From Burkholderia cepacia ATCC 25416 (GTDB lineage Bacteria; Pseudomonadota; Gammaproteobacteria; Burkholderiales; Burkholderiaceae): a DNA stretch of 64,000 nucleotides. Positions 27,568 through 35,940 of this stretch are shown here, piece by piece (positions within the stretch are counted from its first letter, which is position 1; each line of letters begins with the position of its first letter). The notes below the pieces were generated by a model. That model had not been told where the DNA came from. It made no database searches and saw only the letters and a program-made list of their open reading frames with translations. The DNA is taken from the NCBI RefSeq assembly GCF_001411495.1, contig NZ_CP012982.1, forward strand, positions 1,488,001 to 1,552,000. The letters are read 5' to 3'. The position numbers and the translations under genes are program-made.

Positions 27568-29028
27568 TCAGAACGCGTGCAGCGGCAGGTTCACGACCAG
27601 GCGGTACTCGGTGTTCGTCGCGTCCGAGTAGTGCGCCGAACCGGCGTGCCACATCGCGATGAACGTGACCTTCGTGTCCTTCAGCTTGCCGCTCTGGAAC
27701 GTGTACGACGGGATGAAGCCGAACTCGTGGTGACGGCCCTGCACCGGCGCGCCGTTGCTCCAGTAGATACTCGACTTGCTCGGATCGAGCGCCGCGCTCG
27801 CGCTGCCGTCCGCGCCCCAGCCCGTCACGCCCCAGACCATCGCCTTGAAGCCCGGCAGGCCCGCTTCCTTGCCGTAGAACGTGTAACGCAGCTGCAGCGA
27901 CTTTTCGTGCGGCGCGTTGTAGTCGACGTCCATCGAGTTGGTCAGGAAGATGCCGTTCGTTTCGTTCAGGTAGTCGAAGAACTGGTCGCCGAGCACCTGC
28001 TGGAAGCCGAGCAGCAGCTCGTGCGGGCCGTGCTGCGCGGCCAGCGACAGGCTGTACGCGTTGTTGTTGATCTTGCCTTGCAGCGCATCGCCCGTGTCGT
28101 GCGTCGAGTAGACGTTGCCGAAGCCCGTCCACTTGATCGTCTGCGGGCTGCCGATGCTGTGCTTCACCGACGCGTAGTACTGGTGCCACACGTCGTCGGC
28201 CTGGTTCGCGTACAGCGCGATTTCGCCGTTCGGCGAGTAATCCCACGTGCCGCCGACGTACGACAGGCGATTGATGCGCGTGCCGCCGTACTGCGTCGTC
28301 AGGTTGGTGAGCGTCGTGTGACCGCGCGCGTCGGTCTTCGTGAAGCTGCCGGCCTCGAGCATCACGTTCTTGAATTCATTGCTGACGAGTGTCGCGCCGA
28401 GGAACGTCGGCGGCAGCGCACGGTTGTCGTGCTGCTCCATGAACGGGTTGTCGACGGCCTGCAGACCGTACTTGACCACCGTGTTCGAGATACGCGCCTT
28501 CACGTCGTAGATGCCGGGGTAGGCCCATGCGAGCTGGTTGCCGCCACCGCCGCCCTTCGCGATGTGCACCATGCTGCCGGCGCCCTGGCCGCCGTCGAGC
28601 TTCAGCGCCGCATACAGCGACGCATCGAAGCCGATACCGATCAGGCCCGTCGTATAGCCCGACTCGAAGTTCGCCATCGCGCCCTGGACCCACGCGTGGC
28701 GATGCGGCCCGCCCTTGGCGTCGAGCACGTCCGCATAGTTGCGGAACAGGAAGTTGAGGTGGCTGTCGGCAATGAAACCCTTCGACTGCGACTGGGCCGA
28801 CGGCTCGTCGGGCGGCGTGACGGCCTGGGTCGCTTCGGCGTTGACAATGGCGTTCGGGGTCGTTGCCTGCGCAACGGTCGTGCCCGGTGCGGCCTGGGCG
28901 ACCGTCAGCGGTGCGGGGGCCGCGTCGTCGGCGTGCGCGACGCCCGTCAGCGAGACACCGGCGAGTGCCGGCAGCCCCCATGCGAGCAGCATTTTCGATG
29001 CCGTCCCGATCGTCTTCTGTTTCTTCAT
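27568..29028 (-). CDS. OprD-family outer-membrane porin
   Basis: 486 residues. A signal peptide (to about residue 33, cut at AHA) and a low-complexity Ala/Thr/Gln segment precede an OprD barrel from SKGFIADSHLNFLFRNYADVLDAKGG, a typical OprD opening, and the protein ends with a terminal aromatic (LPLHAF) as expected for barrel assembly. OprD porins pass basic amino acids, dipeptides and small carboxylates. It lies 165 bases downstream of oppF on the same strand, consistent with outer-membrane peptide entry for the Opp system. Confidence 0.9.
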   Translation of the reverse strand: MKKQKTIGTASKMLLAWGLPALAGVSLTGVAHADDAAPAPLTVAQAAPGTTVAQATTPNAIVNAEATQAVTPPDEPSAQSQSKGFIADSHLNFLFRNYADVLDAKGGPHRHAWVQGAMANFESGYTTGLIGIGFDASLYAALKLDGGQGAGSMVHIAKGGGGGNQLAWAYPGIYDVKARISNTVVKYGLQAVDNPFMEQHDNRALPPTFLGATLVSNEFKNVMLEAGSFTKTDARGHTTLTNLTTQYGGTRINRLSYVGGTWDYSPNGEIALYANQADDVWHQYYASVKHSIGSPQTIKWTGFGNVYSTHDTGDALQGKINNNAYSLSLAAQHGPHELLLGFQQVLGDQFFDYLNETNGIFLTNSMDVDYNAPHEKSLQLRYTFYGKEAGLPGFKAMVWGVTGWGADGSASAALDPSKSSIYWSNGAPVQGRHHEFGFIPSYTFQSGKLKDTKVTFIAMWHAGSAHYSDATNTEYRLVVNLPLHAF

Positions 29029-29119
29029 CGTAATTCTCGTCTTGTGTTGATATCGTCCACGCCGGCTGCGATCCGCTCCCGGCCCCCCGGCGCGCCCGGT
29101 TAAGGACGCGCCTGTACCC

Positions 29120-29144
29120 GCGGCGCGAAGATCGTTCGCGCCGC
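29120..29144 (-). promoter_or_regulatory. Hairpin between oppF and the OprD porin gene
   Basis: GCGGCGCGAA and TTCGCGCCGC form a perfect 10-bp stem with a GATCG loop, 50 bases after the oppF stop and about 90 before the porin start. No T-run follows on the minus strand. It could be an mRNA-stabilising or attenuating hairpin. Confidence 0.4.
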
Positions 29145-29193
29145 ACCTACCCCTGTTGACCTGCCTTGGTTATGTTTGCTGCGTCACTTCAGC

Positions 29194-30213
29194 TCACGCC
29201 ACACCCGCGCGGATGCACGCGACACGCGCTGCCGACCCCTGCCGAACTTCCGGCAGCGGCACGTCCTGCGCGCACGCATCGATCGCGACCGGGCAGCGCG
29301 TGCGGAACGCACAGCCGGACGGCGGGTTGAGCGGCGAGGGCATCTCGCCCGCCAGCAGCATCGGGCGGCGAGCACGCTCGCGCGCCGGCTCCGGCGTCGG
29401 CGCCGCATCGAGCAGCGCCTTCGTGTACGGGTGTTGAGGGACGCCGTACACGTCATGCCGCGTGCCGAACTCCATCACGCGGCCGAGATACATCACGAGC
29501 ACACGCTGGCTGATCGCCTTCACCACGGCGAGATCGTGTGCAACGAACAGATAGGACAACGACAGTTCGCGTTGAAGATCGCGCAGCAGGTTCACGATCT
29601 GCGCCTGGATCGAGACGTCGAGCGCCGATACGGGTTCGTCGCAGATCACGAGCTTCGGCTCGCTGATCAGCGCGCGCGCGATGCCGACGCGCTGGCACTG
29701 CCCGCCGGAAAATTCATGCGGATAGCGCAGCAGGTGATGCGCGTTCAGGCCGACGCGTTCGAGCATCGTGACCACGCGGCGGCGCACCTCGGTGCGGCCG
29801 AGGCCGGCCTGGTGCGTGACGAGCGGCTCCGCGACGACCTGTTCGATCGTCATGCGCGGATCGAGCGACGCGAGCGGATCCTGGAAGATCATCTGCACTT
29901 CGCGCCGCATCGCGGTGCCGCGCAGGTGATCGGGCGCCACGGCTTCGCCGCGCCATTTCACGGCGCCGGCCGTCATCGGCACGAGCCCGATCAGCGCACG
30001 CGCGAGCGTCGACTTCCCGCAGCCCGATTCGCCGACGAGCCCGACGGTCTCGCCGCGCTTCACGTCGAACGACACGCCGTCGACGGCGCGCAGCGTGCCC
30101 TTCGGCGACCACGGATAGCCGCCGAGCGGCACGCGGAAATGCACTTTCAGCCCATCGACGGACAGCAGCGTGTCGTCCGTCGCGCCGGTATTGCGGCGTT
30201 CATCGACGCTCAT
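29194..30213 (-). CDS. oppF: Oligopeptide ABC transporter ATPase OppF
   Basis: 339-residue cytoplasmic ATPase. Walker A GESGCGKST, signature FSGGQCQRVGIARAL and Walker B LVICDEPVSALD are intact. The C-terminal oligo/dipeptide extension has the CAFRTRCPVA-type cysteines that can hold an Fe-S cluster. The ATG at 30213 overlaps the oppD stop (ATGA), implying translational coupling. It is the last opp gene; the OprD porin follows. Confidence 0.92.
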   Translation of the reverse strand: MSVDERRNTGATDDTLLSVDGLKVHFRVPLGGYPWSPKGTLRAVDGVSFDVKRGETVGLVGESGCGKSTLARALIGLVPMTAGAVKWRGEAVAPDHLRGTAMRREVQMIFQDPLASLDPRMTIEQVVAEPLVTHQAGLGRTEVRRRVVTMLERVGLNAHHLLRYPHEFSGGQCQRVGIARALISEPKLVICDEPVSALDVSIQAQIVNLLRDLQRELSLSYLFVAHDLAVVKAISQRVLVMYLGRVMEFGTRHDVYGVPQHPYTKALLDAAPTPEPARERARRPMLLAGEMPSPLNPPSGCAFRTRCPVAIDACAQDVPLPEVRQGSAARVACIRAGVA

Positions 30214-31202
30214 CGCAGACCTCCCGTCAAATCGGCCACGGGCCGGTGGCACGCGCGCACCGCGCCCACGGCGCCATAGGTTTCGAGCGCCGGGCGCGCC
30301 GCGCCGCAGCGTTCTTCCGCATACGTGCAGCGCTTCGCGAACGCGCAGCCGGCCGGCGCGGTGCCGGGCATCGGCGGATTGCCGGGAATCGCGACGAGCG
30401 GCGCATCGTCCGCGTCGGTCAGGCGCGGCAGCGCGTTGAGCAGGCCGATCGTGTACGGATGCGACGGCGCCGCGAAAATCGATTCGGCCGGCGCGTATTC
30501 GACGGTGCGGCCCGCATACATGACCATCACGTCGTCCGCGAGGCCCGCGACCACGCCCATGTCGTGCGTGATCAGCACGATCGCCGTGCCGCGCTCGCGG
30601 TTCAGCTCGCGCAGCAGGTCGATGATCTGCGCCTGCACGGTCACGTCGAGCGCGGTGGTCGGCTCGTCGGCGATCAGGATCTCCGGCTCGGACAGCAGCG
30701 CCATCGCGATCATCACGCGCTGGCGCATCCCGCCCGAGAACTCGTGCGGATACATGCGGATGCGGCGCGCCGCGTCCGGGATACGCACTGATTCGAGCGC
30801 CTCGATCGCGCGCTTCGTGGCTTCCCTGCGCGACAGCTTGCGATGCAGCTGCAGCGTCTCGGTCATCTGCCGCTCGATCGTCAGGAACGGATTGAGCGAC
30901 GTCATCGGGTCCTGGAAAATCATCGCGATCCGGTCGCCGCGCACCTTGTTCAGCGCGCGTGCATCCATCTCGAGCAGGTTGTCGCCGCGATAGCGCGCGG
31001 CGCCCGTCGTCGTGCCGTTGCCGGCCAGCAGGCCGAGCAGCGCCATCACGGTCTGGCTCTTGCCCGAGCCCGATTCGCCGACGATGCCGAGCGTCTTGCC
31101 GGCTTCGAGCGAGAACGACACGCCGCTCACGGCGTCGACCGGCGGCGCGTCCTTGCGCGTGAAGCGCACGCCGAGGTTGTCTACTTCCAGCAGTGCACCC
31201 AT
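30210..31202 (-). CDS. oppD: Oligopeptide ABC transporter ATPase OppD
   Basis: 330 residues. Walker A GESGSGKSQT, signature FSGGMRQRVMIAMAL and Walker B ILIADEPTTALD. The C-terminal CAFAKRCTYAEERC region is typical of OppD/DppD. Start MGALLEVDNLGV at 31202, one base after the oppC stop region. It forms the ATPase heterodimer with OppF. Confidence 0.92.
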   Translation of the reverse strand: MGALLEVDNLGVRFTRKDAPPVDAVSGVSFSLEAGKTLGIVGESGSGKSQTVMALLGLLAGNGTTTGAARYRGDNLLEMDARALNKVRGDRIAMIFQDPMTSLNPFLTIERQMTETLQLHRKLSRREATKRAIEALESVRIPDAARRIRMYPHEFSGGMRQRVMIAMALLSEPEILIADEPTTALDVTVQAQIIDLLRELNRERGTAIVLITHDMGVVAGLADDVMVMYAGRTVEYAPAESIFAAPSHPYTIGLLNALPRLTDADDAPLVAIPGNPPMPGTAPAGCAFAKRCTYAEERCGAARPALETYGAVGAVRACHRPVADLTGGLR

Positions 31203-31203
31203 T

Positions 31204-32106
31204 TCAGCGATCCTTCGGGTCGAGCGCGTCACGCAGGCCATCGCCGACGAAGTTCACGCAGTAGAGCGTCACGCACAGCATGACGGCCGGGGCCAGCAGC
31301 AGCCACGGCATCGATTCCAGTTTCTGCGCGCCGTCCTGGATCAGCACGCCCCAGCTCGTCATCGGTTCCTGCACGCCGAGGCCGAGGAACGACAGCACCG
31401 ATTCGGTCAGCACGATGCCCGGCACCGAGACCGTCGCGTACACGACGACCACGCCGAGCAGGTTCGGCACCACGTGGCGCCGCACGATCGTGGCCGGCGA
31501 CACGCCGATCGCGCGCGCCGCATCGACGAACTCGCGGCTGCGCAGCGACAGCGTCTGGCCGCGCACGACACGCGCCATGTCGATCCACGAGAACGCGCTG
31601 ATGGTCAGCACGACCAGCATGAACGAGCGGCCGAACAGGGTCATCATCAGGATCGCGATCAGCAGGTACGGGATCGCGTACATCATGTCGACGACGCGCA
31701 TCATCACGGCATCGGTGCGGCCGCCCGCGAAGCCCGCGGTCGCGCCCCACGCGACGCCGAACAGGCCCGACACGAGCGTGCCGAGCAAGCCGACCTCGAT
31801 CGACACGCGTCCGCCGATCAGCGTGCGCACGAGCAGGTCGCGGCCGAGCTCGTCGGTACCGAACCAGTGCTGGTTGGCCCAGGTCGGCGGCAGGCTGATC
31901 GCGCCCCAGTCGCTCGCGGCCGGGTCGGCGGTCAGCAGCCACGGGCCGACGAAACACGCGATCGTGATCAGCGCGAGCAGCACGAGGCTGAACACGGCCG
32001 CACGGTTGTGAAGGAAGCGCGCCATGGCAAGCGCGAGCGGCGAGCGCGAACGCGGCGGCGTGTCGGTCTGCACGGGCAGGCCGACGACGGGAGTAGTCGG
32101 AGTCAT
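31204..32106 (-). CDS. oppC: Oligopeptide ABC transporter permease OppC
   Basis: 300-residue inner-membrane permease with an extended N-terminal cytoplasmic tail, the N-terminal OppC domain (FVGPWLLTADP), six or so membrane helices, and the ABC-docking EAA loop FVDAARAIGVSPATIVRRHVVPN. The GTDELGRDLLVRTLIGGRVS segment is a family marker. It follows oppB by 13 bases. Confidence 0.93.
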   Translation of the reverse strand: MTPTTPVVGLPVQTDTPPRSRSPLALAMARFLHNRAAVFSLVLLALITIACFVGPWLLTADPAASDWGAISLPPTWANQHWFGTDELGRDLLVRTLIGGRVSIEVGLLGTLVSGLFGVAWGATAGFAGGRTDAVMMRVVDMMYAIPYLLIAILMMTLFGRSFMLVVLTISAFSWIDMARVVRGQTLSLRSREFVDAARAIGVSPATIVRRHVVPNLLGVVVVYATVSVPGIVLTESVLSFLGLGVQEPMTSWGVLIQDGAQKLESMPWLLLAPAVMLCVTLYCVNFVGDGLRDALDPKDR

Positions 32107-32119
32107 CGCAGTGCCTCGC

Positions 32120-33058
32120 TCAATAACGGATGCGCGGATCGAGCCACGCGTACGCGAGGTCGACCAGCAGGTTGAACAGCACGGCGCAGACGGTGGTCAG
32201 CACGACGAGGCCGAGCACGAGCGTGTAGTCGCGGTTGATCGCACCGTTCACGACGAGCTGGCCGAGGCCCGGCAGCGCGAACACCGATTCGGTGACGACG
32301 GCCGCGGTGATCGACGAGATGCAGACCGTGCCGACCAGCGACACGACCGGCATCAGCGCGGGCTTCAGCGCGTGGCGCAGCACGATCGTCGAGCCCGGCA
32401 GGCCCTTCGCGCGCGCGGTGCGGATGTAGTTGCTCGACAGCGTCTCGATCATCGAGCCGCGCATCACGCGCGCGAGCAGCGACATGTTGATGAAGGTCAG
32501 CAGCACGATCGGCAGCAGCCGGTACTGCCAGCCGCCGTCGCCCCAGCCGCCCGCCGGCAGCCAGCCGTTACCGGCCGACGTCTTCAGCAGGATCGCGAAG
32601 ATCCACACGAGCACGGGGCCGAGCACGAACGGCGGCACGACGTTGCCGATGTTGCCGATCAGCATCACGATGCGGTCGATGAAGCTGTCGCGGCGCACGG
32701 CCGCGACGGTGCCGAGCAGCACGCCGAGCCCGATCGAGATCGGGATCGACAGGCCGCCCACGCCGAGGCTCACCGGCAGCGCCTTGCGCACCAGGTCGTT
32801 CACGGACCAGTCGACGTAACGGAACGACGGACCGAGATCGCCGTGCAGCAGCGCGTTCAGGTACATCAGGTACTGCTTCCACAGCGGCTGGTCGAGGTGA
32901 TACTTCGCGTTCAGGTTCGCGAGCGTCGCCGCGGACAGCTGCTTTTCCGTATCGAACGGGCCACCGGGCGTCAGGTGCAGCAGCAGGTAGCAGACGGTGA
33001 CGACCGCGAGGATCGTCGGCACCGCCCACAACGTACGCCTCAATGCGTAGGCCAGCAT
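32120..33058 (-). CDS. oppB: Oligopeptide ABC transporter permease OppB
   Basis: 312 residues. The first helix MLAYALRRTLWAVPTILAVV, the LTPGGPFD motif and the EAA loop YIRTARAKGLPGSTIVLRHA mark OppB. Start at 33058 chosen from the conserved N-terminus; a longer in-frame extension runs into oppA and is rejected. It is 11 bases downstream of oppA. Confidence 0.93.
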   Translation of the reverse strand: MLAYALRRTLWAVPTILAVVTVCYLLLHLTPGGPFDTEKQLSAATLANLNAKYHLDQPLWKQYLMYLNALLHGDLGPSFRYVDWSVNDLVRKALPVSLGVGGLSIPISIGLGVLLGTVAAVRRDSFIDRIVMLIGNIGNVVPPFVLGPVLVWIFAILLKTSAGNGWLPAGGWGDGGWQYRLLPIVLLTFINMSLLARVMRGSMIETLSSNYIRTARAKGLPGSTIVLRHALKPALMPVVSLVGTVCISSITAAVVTESVFALPGLGQLVVNGAINRDYTLVLGLVVLTTVCAVLFNLLVDLAYAWLDPRIRY

Positions 33059-33069
33059 GATCGCTCCGC

Positions 33070-34680
33070 TCAGTGCTTGATCACGTACATGTCCTGCGAC
33101 GCACGCATGTCGATCACGTTCTTCAGCGAGTAGCCACCGACGTACGGCTTCACGAGACGGTCGGCCGAGTACTGGAACAGCGGCACCATCGGCGTGTCGT
33201 TCAGTGCGAGATCGTGTGCCTGCGTGAGCAGCGTGGCACGCGCCTTGTCGTCGAGCTTCTGGTTGCCTTCGTCGACGAGTGCGTCCACCTGCTTGTTGCA
33301 GTAGCCGACGGTGTTCTGCGCGCTGCCGCAACGCAGCAGGTCGAAGAACGTCATCGCGTCGTTGTAGTCGGCGAACCAGCCGTCGCGCGCGATCTGCACC
33401 TTGCCGTCATGGCGCTGCTTCATCAGCACCTTGAACTCGACGTTCTCGAGCTTCGTGTTGATGCCGAGCTTGGTACGCCATTCGGACGCCGCGAACAGCG
33501 CGACCTTCTTGTGCAGGTCGTTGGTGTTGTAGGTCAGCGTGAACGACAGCGGCTTCGCGTCCGAATAGCCGGCCTGCTTCAGCAGGTCCTTCGCGGTCGA
33601 GACGCGCTTGGCCATCGGCCACGACGCCCAGTCCGGCGTGAACGGCTGCACGCCCTTCGTGCCGTTCGGCATCAGGCCGTACATCGGCTTCTCGCCGGCC
33701 TGCGTGAGCTTCTGGGTCAGCACGTCGCGATCGAGCACCATCGATAGCGCCTGGCGCACGCGCTTGTCCTTCAGTGCCGGATCGCTGTTGTTCAGGTAGT
33801 AGTAGTACGTCGCGAGCTGCAGGCCCTGGCGCAGTTCGCCGCCGAACTGCTTGCTGACCTGCTGGAAGATCCCCGACGGGATCGAGTAGCTGTAGTCGAT
33901 CTGGCCGGCCTGGTACATGCGCATCGCCGTCTCGTCGCTCTCGATCGGCAGGTACGTGACCTTGTTGATCACGACCTTCGGCGCATTCCAGTATTTCGCA
34001 TCCTTCGAGATCACGATGCGGTTGTTCGGCTGCCAGTCGACGAGCTGGTAGGCGCCGTTGCTGACGATGTTGCCCGGGCGCGTCCATGCGTCGCCGAGCT
34101 TCGTCACCGTGTCCTTGTTCACCGGTGCGAGCGGCACCATCGCGGTGAGCTCGGGGAAGAACGCGACCGGCACGTCGGTCGTTACTTCCAGCGTGTACGG
34201 GTCGACGGCGCGCACGCCGAGCGTCGACGGCGCGGCCTTGCCCGCGATGATGTCCTTCGAGTTCTTCACGAACTCGACGAGGATCGTGTACTTCGAGCCC
34301 GTCTTCGGATCGACGAGGCGCTGCCATGCATAGACGAAATCGGCGGCCGTCACCGGCTGGCCGTTGCTCCACTTCGCGTCGCGGCGAAGCTTGAAGATCC
34401 ACGTCGTCGGCGTCTTGCGTTCCCACGACAGCGCGACACCCGGCACGACCTGGCCGGCTGCGTCGATGCGCGCCAGCCCTTCGAACAGGTCGAGGCCGAT
34501 CGTGTTGCCGGTCCACGATTCGATGTGCGCCGGGTCGAGCGACTCGACTTCGGCGGGCACCTGGCGCGTCAGGTCCTGTTGAGGAGCGAGCGCGACGTTC
34601 GACGGAACGGAAACGGCGTGGGCGACAGGCGTCAGGGCGAGCGCGGCCAGCACGGCCGACATGGCATGCAAGGATTTCAT
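33070..34680 (-). CDS. oppA: Periplasmic oligopeptide-binding protein OppA
   Basis: 536-residue solute-binding protein of the SBP_bac_5 family. A signal peptide (cut after VAHA) is followed by family landmarks LTRQVPAEVESLDPAHIES, TPTTWIFKLRRDAKWSNG and LVDPKTGSKY. It captures oligopeptides for OppBCDF. It is the first gene of oppABCDF. An inverted repeat built from GTATTCC elements occupies its upstream region. Confidence 0.94.
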   Translation of the reverse strand: MKSLHAMSAVLAALALTPVAHAVSVPSNVALAPQQDLTRQVPAEVESLDPAHIESWTGNTIGLDLFEGLARIDAAGQVVPGVALSWERKTPTTWIFKLRRDAKWSNGQPVTAADFVYAWQRLVDPKTGSKYTILVEFVKNSKDIIAGKAAPSTLGVRAVDPYTLEVTTDVPVAFFPELTAMVPLAPVNKDTVTKLGDAWTRPGNIVSNGAYQLVDWQPNNRIVISKDAKYWNAPKVVINKVTYLPIESDETAMRMYQAGQIDYSYSIPSGIFQQVSKQFGGELRQGLQLATYYYYLNNSDPALKDKRVRQALSMVLDRDVLTQKLTQAGEKPMYGLMPNGTKGVQPFTPDWASWPMAKRVSTAKDLLKQAGYSDAKPLSFTLTYNTNDLHKKVALFAASEWRTKLGINTKLENVEFKVLMKQRHDGKVQIARDGWFADYNDAMTFFDLLRCGSAQNTVGYCNKQVDALVDEGNQKLDDKARATLLTQAHDLALNDTPMVPLFQYSADRLVKPYVGGYSLKNVIDMRASQDMYVIKH

Positions 34681-34799
34681 CGTGGCAGTCTTGAGAAGGG
34701 TTGTTCGGTGAGCGTCGCGCGGCGGATGCCGCGGCTTACGCGTGAGACGCTGACGGGCGCAGCGATTGAGGAGGCCCGTGATTCTCGTATTGCATTTTA

Positions 34800-34856
34800 G
34801 TATTCCTTACGTTTCTTTCGACAGGTATTCCGTCTTCGAAACGAAGGAATACCTGT
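34800..34856. promoter_or_regulatory. GTATTCC inverted-repeat operator upstream of oppA
   Basis: ACAGGTATTCC (34821-34831) is perfectly inverted as GGAATACCTGT (34846-34856). A further GTATTCCTTACGTTTC at 34800-34815 nearly equals the reverse complement of 34838-34852 (GAAACGAAGGAATAC). Three to four half-sites lie 120-175 bases ahead of oppA and just past the XRE-cupin gene's stop. Control of oppA by that regulator is inferred. Confidence 0.6.
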
Positions 34857-34859
34857 GCG

Positions 34860-35441
34860 TTAGAACAGCCTCGGCGTACCGACCCAGACCACCACCGACT
34901 CGATCTTCGCGGTGTTGACCCAGCTGTGCGGGACCGTCGACTGATAGTGCGAACTGTCACCGGCCTGCAGGACGAACGTCTTGCCTTCCAGCGTCAGCGA
35001 CACTTCCCCTTCAATCACATACAGGAACTCCTCTCCTGCATGTGTCGTCACCTCAGACCGCTTCTGCCCCGGCGGCATCCTCACGAGGATCGCCTCCAGC
35101 TGGCGCCCTTCGGACACGTTCGTCAGCCTCGCGAACAGGTTCGCCGAATCGGCAAACCCGAAGAAGCGCAGCTGCTCGCCTCGGCAGACCGAGCGTTCCT
35201 CGCTCGGCGTATCCACGAAGTACTGCACCGTCACACCGAGCGCGTGCGCGATACCGGCCAACGATGTCAGCGACGGCGACGCGAGCCCGCGTTCGACTTG
35301 AGACAGAAACGGCTTCGAAATCCCCGCGGCGGTAGCGGTGTCGTCGAGCGTGCGCTTGAGTCGTTGGCGCAACGCGCGAATCTTGCTGCCCAGAGCGGCG
35401 GCAGCATCTGCGGACCGCGAGTTTTCAGTGGGGGGAACCAT
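34860..35441 (-). CDS. XRE-family regulator with cupin sensor domain
   Basis: 193 residues from ATG 35441 (a TTG at 35465 would add 8). The helix-turn-helix (about 20-75, LDDTATAAGISKPFLSQVERG) is joined to a cupin_2 domain (about 115-190, THAGEEFLYVIEGEVSLTLEG). This layout is found in regulators of amino-acid, polyamine and peptide metabolism. It lies between the opp operon and a divergent POT peptide transporter, so regulation of peptide uptake is likely. No good ribosome-binding site is seen at either start. Confidence 0.88.
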   Translation of the reverse strand: MVPPTENSRSADAAAALGSKIRALRQRLKRTLDDTATAAGISKPFLSQVERGLASPSLTSLAGIAHALGVTVQYFVDTPSEERSVCRGEQLRFFGFADSANLFARLTNVSEGRQLEAILVRMPPGQKRSEVTTHAGEEFLYVIEGEVSLTLEGKTFVLQAGDSSHYQSTVPHSWVNTAKIESVVVWVGTPRLF

Positions 35442-35621
35442 AGCAGGCCGAAAAGTGATCGTCAAAAAATGTTTGATGGAAAATAACTAAGTTAGAACGA
35501 TATAGCTTAGTCTTCGGGTTCGCACCCGTCTTCGGTGTTGAGCCCGGTGCACTAAACGGGACACGAAGCGAGCGAAACGACGCGCTATCTTGCCAGACTC
35601 GCCGGCTTCACAGGCAAGCTG

Positions 35622-35653
35622 CAAGCGGCTCTCCGGGAATATTCGGAGAGCCG
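35622..35653. promoter_or_regulatory. 10-bp perfect hairpin
   Basis: CGGCTCTCCG and CGGAGAGCCG are inverted around GGAATATT-type loop sequence. No T-run follows, so a terminator is less likely than an RNA structure or operator. Confidence 0.5.
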
Positions 35654-35673
35654 GCATGAAAGCTTACAAGTAA

Positions 35674-35829
35674 ATGATGAGACGAATGTTCCTGAAAGCT
35701 ACTGCCACATTAGGAGTTTCCCTAAGTGGCGGATACCAGACGCACCGGACCGGCTGCCGTTACCATGCGCGCGCCGGTCGGGGCCCTTCCCCGCCACACC
35801 CGGCGGAGTCAGGCCCCGGCCCGGGCTAA
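35674..35829 (+). pseudogene. Short frame starting with a Tat-like signal; possible gene remnant
   Basis: A 51-codon frame begins MMRRMFLKATATLGVSLSGG, carrying the twin-arginine motif RRxFLK and a short hydrophobic stretch. The rest is Pro/Gly/His-rich without any domain, then a stop. The ATG overlaps the TAA of a five-residue frame (MKAYK). It looks like the preserved 5' end of a lost Tat substrate. Could instead be noise in a regulatory region. Confidence 0.45.
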
Positions 35830-35940
35830 CCGCCCGACTGTTCCATCGCCAGCGCAAAGCTTACCCGGCCCATTGTGCATCGGCGCCAGTTCGACCCCAA
35901 GACGACGCGCGATCCGTGCCGTCCGTTTCAAACGAGATTG

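Larger units (their letters stand above)
35442..35940. other. Regulatory region between XRE-cupin and POT transporter genes
   Basis: About 500 bases. It holds CTAAG/CTTAG inverted arms (35488-35511 region), a perfect hairpin (35622-35651 region) and a short Tat-signal-like frame (35674-35829). The promoter of the POT gene should be here but was not pinned down. Confidence 0.5.

Noticed and set aside
34821..34856. Terminator of the XRE-cupin gene
   Set aside because: The stem has a 14-base loop and no T-run on the minus strand, and an extra half-site lies outside it; an operator explains more.
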